Source: GCA-003244245 sp036279835
GTDB lineage: Bacteria > Actinomycetota > Actinomycetes > Mycobacteriales > Pseudonocardiaceae
Assembly (NCBI GenBank): GCA_036279835.1
Contig: DASUII010000320.1
Coordinates: forward strand, 1 to 27,084
Direction of reading: 5' to 3'
Length of the DNA stretch: 27,084 bases
A program made the translations under genes and the position numbers. How positions within the stretch are numbered: the first letter of the stretch is position 1; each line of letters starts with the position of its first letter. The notes below the pieces were generated by a model. That model was not told the DNA's origin and did not search any database. It saw nothing but the letters and a program-made list of their open reading frames with translations. Below are positions 7,220 through 14,033 of the stretch, piece by piece.

Positions 7220-8212
7220 ATGGGATCGATGTCTCTCTTCGGTCGCCGGCGGTGCACCAGCGTGGTGGCCACGCTGATGACCCTTGCCGCGCTGGTCGCC
7301 GGGTGTGGCGGGCTGAGCAGCAGCGGCCCGTCCGCGCAAAGCGGCAGCCTCGCCCAGCAGGTCAACCTTCAAGGCCAGTCCTACGCTGTGGGCGGTAAGG
7401 ATTTCGACGAGCAGCTGGTGCTGTGCGAGGTCGCCGTCGCCGCCCTGGAGTCGGTCAACGCCAAGGTCACCGACCGGTGCAATGTCGGTGGCACAGACGC
7501 GACCCGCCAGGCGCTTCTCAGCGGAGACATCGGTATGTACTGGGAGTACACCGGTACCGCATGGGTTTCCTTCCTGAAACAGAAACCGATCCAGGACAGC
7601 AAAGCGCAGTACGAGGCGGTCAAGCAACGGGACCTTGCCGAGAACAAGATCGTCTGGCTGCAACCGACGCCGTTCAACAACACCTACGCCTTCGCGGTGA
7701 AGAAGGAGCGTGCTCAACAGCTCGGACTGCGAACGCTGTCGGACATGGCTGCCTACATCCGCTCCGGCAAGCCGGGCAACCTCTGCGTCGAGACCGAATA
7801 CCAGAATCGGGACGACGGGCTCGTCGGCCTACAGGGGAAGTACAACTTCCAGGTCCCACCGGATCGGCTGCGAGTGCTCCAGACCGGTGCGATTTACCAG
7901 GCCACTGCCGACCAGAAGGAGTGCCTGTTCGGGGAGGTGTTCACCACCGACGGCCGCATCCCGCAGCTCGGGCTGACGGTGCTGGCCGACGACAAGCTCT
8001 ACCACCCGCTCTACAACGCGGCGATCAGCATCCGCAAGGACGTCTACGACCGGGAGCCGAACATCGCCAAGGTGTTCGCCCCGATCTCCGCGGCCCTGAC
8101 CAACGACGTGATGTCCGAGCTGAACCGGCAGAAGTCCGCGCAGGGCAAGTCGCAACGCGAGGTCGCCCGCGACTGGCTCGCGCAGAAGGGTTTCATCACC
8201 AAAGGGTCCTGA
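7220..8212 (+). CDS. Osmoprotectant-type ABC substrate-binding lipoprotein, copy 1
   Basis: The 330-residue product has an N-terminal RRR, a hydrophobic helix and the lipobox LVAGC, so it should be lipid-anchored outside the membrane. The mature part matches the OpuAC/ProX family for glycine betaine, choline and related compounds, including GGTDATRQALLSGDIGMYWEYTG and later TADQKECLFGE. ATG 7220 follows AAGGAA. It begins 14 bp after the isonitrile synthase homologue, which points to one transcript. A second gene at 11293 encodes a very similar protein (about three quarters identical by eye). The permease and ATPase genes are downstream, behind a separate promoter. Substrate is not certain: the family also contains members for other quaternary amines. 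Confidence 0.9.
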   Translation: MGSMSLFGRRRCTSVVATLMTLAALVAGCGGLSSSGPSAQSGSLAQQVNLQGQSYAVGGKDFDEQLVLCEVAVAALESVNAKVTDRCNVGGTDATRQALLSGDIGMYWEYTGTAWVSFLKQKPIQDSKAQYEAVKQRDLAENKIVWLQPTPFNNTYAFAVKKERAQQLGLRTLSDMAAYIRSGKPGNLCVETEYQNRDDGLVGLQGKYNFQVPPDRLRVLQTGAIYQATADQKECLFGEVFTTDGRIPQLGLTVLADDKLYHPLYNAAISIRKDVYDREPNIAKVFAPISAALTNDVMSELNRQKSAQGKSQREVARDWLAQKGFITKGS

Positions 8213-8295
8213 TCATCGGTCCCGCCAATCCCGGGGTAACGGCGGGAGTTGGGCTGGCGATGGTTACTGCGACTGGACCAACAGAGGCGGTGCAT

Positions 8296-8577
8296 ATGGT
8301 GGCAAGGCGGCGTCGCGCCGTGGCGCGGGAAGCCGACTACTTGGACGGCTTGGTCAACGCGCAACTGGATTTCATCGGCCAGTTGCCGATGCACCGGCGC
8401 GAGGAGCTCGCTGAGGCGCTCGCGGTCCTAGTGATGCTCGCCCAGGACCACCGCTACCGCGCCCAGGGCTGGATCAGCCGCCGCGAGCTGCGGCACCGCA
8501 TCGGTCGAGCGCTGGCCGGGCTTGACGCGCTGATCGGAGTCCCCGGTACCGCTGCCACGGTGCTACCCCAGCGATGA
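8296..8577 (+). CDS. Small hypothetical protein, 93 aa
   Basis: The start ATG 8296 has AGAGG 8 nt upstream; an in-frame ATG at 8260 is an alternative and adds 12 residues. The product is basic at the N-terminus (VARRRRAVAREADYLDG), then helical and rich in Leu, Ala and Arg, with no membrane segment or Cys. I do not recognise the family. It follows the binding-protein gene by 83 bp and precedes the importer promoter, so it may be the last gene of the upstream transcript. Confidence 0.6.
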   Translation: MVARRRRAVAREADYLDGLVNAQLDFIGQLPMHRREELAEALAVLVMLAQDHRYRAQGWISRRELRHRIGRALAGLDALIGVPGTAATVLPQR

Positions 8578-8664
8578 CCACAGCGAGCTGATCGGCGCGG
8601 CGCGGATCCGGTCATCGACGGGGAAGGCGTGCGGACCGGCGTGCAGCACGAGACCGCCGATCAT
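8563..8664 (-). CDS. Possible micro-ORF, 33 aa
   Basis: An ATG at 8664 on the minus strand opens a short frame that ends in TAG at 8563-8565. Nearly all codons end in G or C, as in real genes here. The peptide begins MIGGLVLHAG and ends SSLWSSLG. It overlaps the tail of the small gene above by 15 bp and has no clear ribosome site. It could be a leaderless peptide gene, a decayed gene end or chance. Confidence 0.2.
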   Translation of the reverse strand: MIGGLVLHAGPHAFPVDDRIRAAPISSLWSSLG

Positions 8665-8670
8665 GCGGTA

Positions 8671-8689
8671 ACTGTTACGCACACTGTTA
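8671..8689. promoter_or_regulatory. Direct repeat ACTGTTA, possible operator
   Basis: ACTGTTA occurs at 8671-8677 and again at 8683-8689, a 12-bp period, just upstream of the candidate -35 of the importer promoter. The second copy runs into a GTTAAC palindrome. The position suits a regulator acting on the importer operon; the protein is unknown. Confidence 0.3.
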
Positions 8690-8710
8690 ACTGTCGTTTT
8701 TGCGCATACG

Positions 8711-8740
8711 TTGGGTATAGCTCAACCCGACGTTTAACCT
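8711..8740 (+). promoter_or_regulatory. Leaderless promoter of the ABC importer operon
   Basis: TTGGGT (8711-8716) and TAACCT (8735-8740) are spaced by 18 nt. The -10 hexamer ends 6 nt before the ATG at 8747. There is no Shine-Dalgarno sequence, so translation probably starts on a leaderless mRNA, as is common in actinobacteria. Confidence 0.5.
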
Positions 8741-8746
8741 CACGAC

Positions 8747-9433
8747 ATGGGGTCCTACCTGCGGTACCTGTCGGAGAACTCCACTGAGCTGATCTTCTAC
8801 GCCCAGCAGCACTTCCTGCTGGTGGGCTACTCGGTGGGGTTGGCCAGCGTGATCTCGCTGGCGCTGGCGCTGGTGCTGCATACCAACCAGCTCACCCCAC
8901 CGTCGTGGCGGCGCAGCCTGCGAGTGGGCAGCCGGGAGACGTCGCTGCTGCTCGCATCAGCCGCGCTGACCATCCCGTCGCTGGCACTGTTCGGCATCCT
9001 GCAGCCGCTGCTGGGGCTCGGGGTCACCCCGAGTATCGTCGCGCTGACCCTTTATGGCATCTACCCGGTACTGCGCAACACCCTGGCCGGACTGTCGTCG
9101 GTGGACCCGGCCGTGCTGGAGGCCGCTCGCGGCGTCGGGATGGGCCCGGTACGCCGGATGCTGCGGGTGCAGCTACCGCTGGCCTGGCCGGTGATCATAT
9201 CCGGGATCCGGGTCGCGGTGCTGATCGTGATCTCGATCGCGGTGGTGGCCGCCATCATCAACGGCCCCGGTTTCGGCAAGCCGTTGCAGGACGGCTTGGC
9301 CAGGCTCGGCGCCGTCAACTCGTTCAATGAGGTCATCACCGGAACGCTGGGGTGCCTCGTGGTGGCGGCCGGCTACGAGATCGTATTCGTTGTCGTCCGG
9401 CGGTTGACCACCCCGAGGGGGCTCCGTGTCTGA
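8747..9433 (+). CDS. Osmoprotectant-type ABC transporter permease 1
   Basis: This is a 228-residue integral membrane protein of the OpuC/ProW permease family with about five to six hydrophobic helices. The cytoplasmic coupling loop is clear: DPAVLEAARGVGMGPVRRML, the EAA motif that docks onto the ATPase. The start at 8747 fits a leaderless transcript. The reading frame runs 8 nt into the ATPase gene, so the two are translationally coupled. With the second permease it would form a heterodimeric channel. Confidence 0.9.
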   Translation: MGSYLRYLSENSTELIFYAQQHFLLVGYSVGLASVISLALALVLHTNQLTPPSWRRSLRVGSRETSLLLASAALTIPSLALFGILQPLLGLGVTPSIVALTLYGIYPVLRNTLAGLSSVDPAVLEAARGVGMGPVRRMLRVQLPLAWPVIISGIRVAVLIVISIAVVAAIINGPGFGKPLQDGLARLGAVNSFNEVITGTLGCLVVAAGYEIVFVVVRRLTTPRGLRV

Positions 9434-10541
9434 GACCGTGCAGTCTCCGATCGACTCAACTCATCGGTCCGGGCAGCGTCCGATGATCGCCCTGGAAGGC
9501 GTCAGCAAGACCTACCCCAAGCAGTCGAATCCGGCCGTGGCCGAGCTGAACCTCCAGGTTCCCGAGGGCGCCATCGTGACGCTCATCGGGCCGTCCGGGT
9601 GCGGCAAGACGACCATCCTGAAAATGATGAATCGGCTCATCGAGCCGACCACCGGGCGGATCCTGCTCGCCGGCGAGGACGTCACCGACGTCAACGCCGA
9701 CCAGCTGCGCAGGCGGATCGGTTATGTGATCCAGCAGGTGGGGTTGTTCCCCCACCTGACCATCGGGGACAACATCGCGGTGGTGCCCAAGATGCTGGGC
9801 TGGGACAAGCGCCGGGTCGCCAGCCGGGTCGACGAACTGCTGCACCTGGTCGGGATGGAGCCCGACGACTTCCGGGACCGCTACCCGCGGCAGCTCTCCG
9901 GCGGGCAGCAGCAACGCGTCGGGGTGGCCCGCGGTCTGGCGGCCGACCCCCCGGTGATGCTGATGGACGAGCCTTTCGGGGCCATCGACCCGATCACCCG
10001 GGAGCGATTGCAGGACGAGTTCCTCGAGGTGCAACGCCAGGTCGCCAAGACCATCTGCTTCGTCACCCACGATCTGTCCGAAGCCGTGAAGTTGGGGGAT
10101 CGGATCGCGGTGTTCGCTGCTCGCGGGCGCCTGGCGCAGTACGACACCCCCAGTGAGGTACTCGCCCATCCCGCCGACGACTTCGTCACCGAGTTCGTCG
10201 GTAGCGGCGCCGCCGTCCGCCGGCTGTCGCTGCTGGAGATCAGCCGGCTGGAGCTGGAGGAGGTAGTGATCTCCGGCGCCGGGGCTGCTGGGAAGGACCA
10301 TCCCGTGCTGTCGGTGGACGGTGCGGGCCACCCATCGTCCTGGCAGCATGTGCCCGGATCCGAGCAACCCCCGCCGCTGGTCACGGTGCCACTGTCGGGC
10401 ACCGTCTACGACGCCGTCGACGTCATGCTCGACGGGCGCGCTGCGGTGGTCGTCGTGGTCGATGACGACGGGCTGCCCCGAGGCGCGCTGCGCTGGGAGG
10501 CGCTGGTGGCCGACCTGCGCACCAAGGGGCAACCGCGATGA
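9426..10541 (+). CDS. Osmoprotectant-type ABC transporter ATPase with CBS-like tail
   Basis: The GTG start at 9426 follows GAGGGGGCTCC and overlaps the permease end. The 371-residue product shows Walker A GPSGCGKTT (55-63), Q-loop near QQVGLFPH, signature LSGGQ (156-160), Walker B VMLMDE (176-181) and a switch His in VTHD. A C-terminal region (about 310-365) with TVYDAVDVMLDGRAAVVVVV and GLPRGALRW resembles a CBS half. In OpuA-type systems CBS modules sense ionic strength, so gating by osmolarity is plausible but inferred. The ATG of the next gene overlaps its TGA. Confidence 0.92.
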   Translation: MSETVQSPIDSTHRSGQRPMIALEGVSKTYPKQSNPAVAELNLQVPEGAIVTLIGPSGCGKTTILKMMNRLIEPTTGRILLAGEDVTDVNADQLRRRIGYVIQQVGLFPHLTIGDNIAVVPKMLGWDKRRVASRVDELLHLVGMEPDDFRDRYPRQLSGGQQQRVGVARGLAADPPVMLMDEPFGAIDPITRERLQDEFLEVQRQVAKTICFVTHDLSEAVKLGDRIAVFAARGRLAQYDTPSEVLAHPADDFVTEFVGSGAAVRRLSLLEISRLELEEVVISGAGAAGKDHPVLSVDGAGHPSSWQHVPGSEQPPPLVTVPLSGTVYDAVDVMLDGRAAVVVVVDDDGLPRGALRWEALVADLRTKGQPR

Positions 10542-11296
10542 CAGCGGCCGCACCCGCCCGTGCACCGGGCTGGATCCGGCGAAACCGCGACCTGGTCGCC
10601 ACACCGGTGATCGTGGTCGTCGGGCTGGCCGGGGTGCTGGTCTACACCGCCAGTCGGCAACTGGACAGCGTCGAGCAACGGGCACTGGATCCGTCCTACC
10701 TGTGGCCCAGGTTCCTCGAGCAGATCTGGCTCACGGTGGCGTCCACCGTGGTGGTGATCGTCTTGGCGCTGCCGTTGGGGATCGCGCTGAGCCGCCCGGC
10801 GGCCACCCGGATCCGCACCGGGACGCTCGCTTTCGGTGGCTTCATGCAGGCGCTGCCGGCCTACGGCGTGATCATCCTACTGGCCTTCCTGCTCGGGTTC
10901 GGCACCACCACGGCGATCATCGCTCTGGTCCTGGCGTCGTTCCTGCCGGTGCTCACCAACACGGTGGTCGGGCTGCTGCAGGTGGATCCCGCCCTCATCG
11001 AGGCCGCCCGAGGCATGGGGATGTCCGCCAGGCAGACCCTGCTGAGGGTGGAGATCCCGCTCGCGGTGCCAGTGATGGTGGCAGGCATCCGGGTAGCGCT
11101 GGTACTCAACGTCGGTACCGCCACACTGGCCACGTTCATCGGCGCCGGCGGCCTCGGCGAACCCATCAGCAGCATGCTCTATCTCGGCCGGGCGCAGGCG
11201 GTGCTCGCCACGTCAGCCATCGTGGCAGCGCTGGCGTTGATCATCGACTGGCTGGGCGGCGTCGCTGAAAGGCTCGTCAGCGGACGGATCGGGTGA
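10538..11296 (+). CDS. Osmoprotectant-type ABC transporter permease 2
   Basis: This 252-residue protein has a short basic N-terminus, a first membrane helix at about residues 21-38, then about five more. Its coupling loop DPALIEAARGMGMSARQTLL is closely similar to that of permease 1. ATG 10538 overlaps the stop of the ATPase in an ATGA arrangement. Its stop overlaps the GTG of the second binding protein in a GTGA arrangement. It belongs to the same ProW/OpuC permease family as 8747-9433. Confidence 0.9.
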   Translation: MTAAAPARAPGWIRRNRDLVATPVIVVVGLAGVLVYTASRQLDSVEQRALDPSYLWPRFLEQIWLTVASTVVVIVLALPLGIALSRPAATRIRTGTLAFGGFMQALPAYGVIILLAFLLGFGTTTAIIALVLASFLPVLTNTVVGLLQVDPALIEAARGMGMSARQTLLRVEIPLAVPVMVAGIRVALVLNVGTATLATFIGAGGLGEPISSMLYLGRAQAVLATSAIVAALALIIDWLGGVAERLVSGRIG

Positions 11297-12282
11297 GACC
11301 CGGACCACCCGCCGCTGGCGTGCTAGCTGCCGTTTTGACGGCACTGGCGGTGGCCGGCGCACTGGTAGCCGGCTGCGCCGGGCTCAACAGCAGCGGCCCG
11401 CAGGCCGAGGCGGGTAGCCTCGCCCATCAGGTCAACCTGGCGGGCCAGTCCTACACCGTGGGCGGCAAGCTCGCCGACGAGCAGCTGGTGCTGTGCCAGA
11501 TCGCGATCGCGGTGCTGGAGTCGGTCAACGCCAGGGCCATCGACCAATGCAATATCGGCGGCACCGACGCGACCCGCCACGCGCTTCTCGGTGGTGACAT
11601 CGATCTGTACTGGGAGTACACCGGTACCGCCTGGGTCACCTTCCTGGGTCAGAAGCCGATCCAGGACAGCAAGGCGCAGTACGAGGCGGTCAAGCAACAG
11701 GATTTGGCCCGCAACAACATCGTCTGGCTTGCGCCGACCCCGTTCAACAACACCTACGCCTTCGCCATCGAAACGCAGCGCGCCCAGCAACTAGGGCTGC
11801 AGACGCTGCCAGACCTGGCCGCATACATCCGCTCCGGTCAACCCGGCGATCTCTGCATCGAGCCCGAGTACCAGAACCGCGACGACGGATTCCCCGGTCT
11901 GCAACGTTCCTACGGCTTTCAGGTGCCCTCGGACCGGCTCAAGGTGCTGCAGGCCGGATCCATCTACCAGGCCACCGCCGACCAGAAGGAGTGCCTGTTC
12001 GGCGAGGTGTACACCACCGACGGTCGCATCCCCGAACTCGGGCTCACGGTGTTGGCCGATGACAAGCTGTACCACCCGCTGTACAACGCGGCGCCCACCG
12101 TACGAAAGCAGGTCTACGACCGCAACCCGAACATCGTCAAGGCGTTCGCCCCGATCTCCGCGGCCCTGACCAATGAGGTGATGGCCGAGCTGAACCGGCA
12201 GCGGTCCGCAGAGGGCAGATCGCCGCGCCGGGTTGCCCGCGACTGGCTCGGGCAGCACGGCTTCATCGCCAATGGGTCCTGA
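11293..12282 (+). CDS. Osmoprotectant-type ABC substrate-binding lipoprotein, copy 2
   Basis: The 329-residue product starts at a GTG overlapping the permease stop. A hydrophobic N-terminal helix ends in the lipobox LVAGC. It aligns end to end with the copy at 7220-8212, sharing GGTDATR, YWEYTGTAW, TPFNNTYAFA and TADQKECLFGE without gaps over most of the length. About three quarters of residues look identical, so a duplication is likely, though not very recent. Differences cluster in surface stretches and in a few positions beside aromatic residues, so ligand preference could differ. It closes the four-gene overlapping operon. Confidence 0.92.
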   Translation: MRPGPPAAGVLAAVLTALAVAGALVAGCAGLNSSGPQAEAGSLAHQVNLAGQSYTVGGKLADEQLVLCQIAIAVLESVNARAIDQCNIGGTDATRHALLGGDIDLYWEYTGTAWVTFLGQKPIQDSKAQYEAVKQQDLARNNIVWLAPTPFNNTYAFAIETQRAQQLGLQTLPDLAAYIRSGQPGDLCIEPEYQNRDDGFPGLQRSYGFQVPSDRLKVLQAGSIYQATADQKECLFGEVYTTDGRIPELGLTVLADDKLYHPLYNAAPTVRKQVYDRNPNIVKAFAPISAALTNEVMAELNRQRSAEGRSPRRVARDWLGQHGFIANGS

Positions 12283-12345
12283 TCGTCGTGTCCCTGATCG
12301 TCGTGTCACCGGCCGGTGGTCGCGCGGGCTGTCAGTCCCGGGACA

Positions 12346-12351
12346 TAGTCT
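12346..12351 (+). promoter_or_regulatory. -10 box of a leaderless gene
   Basis: TAGTCT ends 6 nt before the GTG at 12358, and no ribosome site is present. This indicates a separate promoter for the nuclease gene, not read-through from the importer operon. Confidence 0.4.
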
Positions 12352-12357
12352 GACGCC

Positions 12358-14004
12358 GTGGACTCGACAGTGCTGCTGGACGCCGCTGTGGTCACCCGCT
12401 GCCGCCGCCGGGTGCACCTGGAGCACGATCCCGCGGTAGCCGACACGCCGCGAGCTGCGCTGGACGCGACCACTGCGCGGCGGATCGCCGACGCCGTCGC
12501 GCACCGTCGTTTCGTCGCCGACCGGCTGGCCGCCTACCACCCCGCTGACTGGGCGGAGGTCTCGCCGGGGCTGCCTGCCGAGCAGCGGTGCAGCACCACC
12601 GTCGCACTGCTCCTCGGAGGCGCACCGTTCGTCTGGGGCGGTCTGCTGCTGGCAGATCCCCAGAGCGGCCGCCGGGGTGGCGTAGAACTGCTGGTGCGCC
12701 ACCACGGTGGCTACCTTCCAGTGATCGTCGTGCGGCACAAGGTGACCGACCCGGGCTCCGGGGCCCGCACCAGCTCGTTGTCTCAACCGACGCTGGCCAG
12801 GATCGACCCGAAGCGCAAGGTCCGCCCCCAGTCCAGGGACCAGTTGCGGCTGGCGCATGCGGTGCGGCTGCTCCAGGCGGCCGGGTTGGCCACCCGCGGT
12901 CGGGCCACCGGCGGGGTGATCGGGCTGGAGGCTGACGTCGTGGTGTGGCACGACCTGGACGCCCCCACCTGGCCGGGTGGCCGGACCGCGATGGCCGAGT
13001 ACGACGCCCGGTTCGCCGACCGGCTTGCGGTCGCGCGCGCCGCCGCTACCGAGGAAGAGCCGCTGGCCCAGCCGTCCAGGGTCACTGAATGCCGGTCCTG
13101 CCCGTGGTGGCCGCTGTGCGGTCCGGCACTGCGGGCTTCCCGAGACGTGAGCTTGGTGCTGCGCGGGGAGGATGCGGTGGCGCTGCGAGCGACCGGATTG
13201 TCCACCGTGGACGAGCTAGCCGCGCTTGACCCGGCGGGCGACCCGCCCGTGCCGATGGCCGGGGTGTCTTTCCGTGACGCGGTGCTGCTGGCCCGCGCCT
13301 GGCAGCGGGACCTCACGCTGGTGCGGCGCAACCGGCGCATCACCGTGCCGCGCGCTGACATCGAGGTGGACGTGGACATGGAGAGCTTCGACGAGTCCGG
13401 GGCATACCTGTGGGGCTGCCTGCTGTCCGGCTCCGACATCGGGATGCCGAGGGGTTATCACGCTTTCGCCACCTGGGAACCGGTGCCGACGCCCGATGAG
13501 GCCCGGTCGTTCGCGGCATTCTGGGGCTGGCTGACCGAGGTCCGCGCCCGCGCAGCCGAGCGTGGTCTGAGCTTTGCCGCGTACTGCTACAACGAGCAGG
13601 CCGAGAACCGCTGGATGTTCTCCTCGGTGGAACGCTTCGCCGGCGCCCCCGGGATCCCCACCGCCGCCACGGTGGGAGAGTTCGTCACTTCGGGCCAATG
13701 GGTCGATCTGTACGCCGTGGTCAGCGCCGAGTTCCTCTGCGCGCACGGCAAGGGACTCAAGACGATCGCTCCGGCCGCCGGGTTCTCCTGGCACGATCCG
13801 GAGGCCAGCGGCGAGAACTCAATGCGCTGGTACTCCGACGCTGTGGGGCTGGGCGGCGCGCCACCGGACCTGACCCAGCGGGCCCGGCTGCTCACCTACA
13901 ACGCCGACGACGTGGGCGCTACCCGGGCGCTGCGACTGTGGATGAGTTCCGAACAGGTCAACGACGTGCCCTACGCCGGCGACCTGATAACTGTGCGACC
14001 ATGA
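12358..14004 (+). CDS. TM0106-family RecB-like putative nuclease
   Basis: This 548-residue protein has two recognisable parts. The N-terminal half resembles a RecB-type PD-(D/E)xK domain and ends in C-x2-C-x5-C (C245, C248, C254), probable iron-sulfur or zinc ligands. The C-terminal half has an RNase H-like DEDD fold: VDVDMESFD, then YCYNEQAENRWM, then YNADDVGATRALRLWM. This matches the TM0106 family of predicted nucleases, whose cellular role is not settled; DNA repair or nucleic acid processing is assumed. GTG 12358 is taken because a TANNNT box sits 6 nt before it. It is followed by the dehydrogenase gene after 29 bp. Confidence 0.85.
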   Translation: MDSTVLLDAAVVTRCRRRVHLEHDPAVADTPRAALDATTARRIADAVAHRRFVADRLAAYHPADWAEVSPGLPAEQRCSTTVALLLGGAPFVWGGLLLADPQSGRRGGVELLVRHHGGYLPVIVVRHKVTDPGSGARTSSLSQPTLARIDPKRKVRPQSRDQLRLAHAVRLLQAAGLATRGRATGGVIGLEADVVVWHDLDAPTWPGGRTAMAEYDARFADRLAVARAAATEEEPLAQPSRVTECRSCPWWPLCGPALRASRDVSLVLRGEDAVALRATGLSTVDELAALDPAGDPPVPMAGVSFRDAVLLARAWQRDLTLVRRNRRITVPRADIEVDVDMESFDESGAYLWGCLLSGSDIGMPRGYHAFATWEPVPTPDEARSFAAFWGWLTEVRARAAERGLSFAAYCYNEQAENRWMFSSVERFAGAPGIPTAATVGEFVTSGQWVDLYAVVSAEFLCAHGKGLKTIAPAAGFSWHDPEASGENSMRWYSDAVGLGGAPPDLTQRARLLTYNADDVGATRALRLWMSSEQVNDVPYAGDLITVRP

Positions 14005-14033
14005 CTAGCAACGCAGCGTGAGGGGAGAACCGC

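Noticed and set aside
7423..8260. Upstream extension of the small protein at 8296-8577
   Set aside because: This frame overlaps the binding lipoprotein gene, which has a lipobox and full family similarity; only the part after 8260 can be separate.
9456..10685. Minus-strand frame of 409 codons opposite the ATPase
   Set aside because: It is antisense to a clear ABC ATPase with all motifs; the predicted product has only His/Gly/Asp-rich low-complexity sequence.
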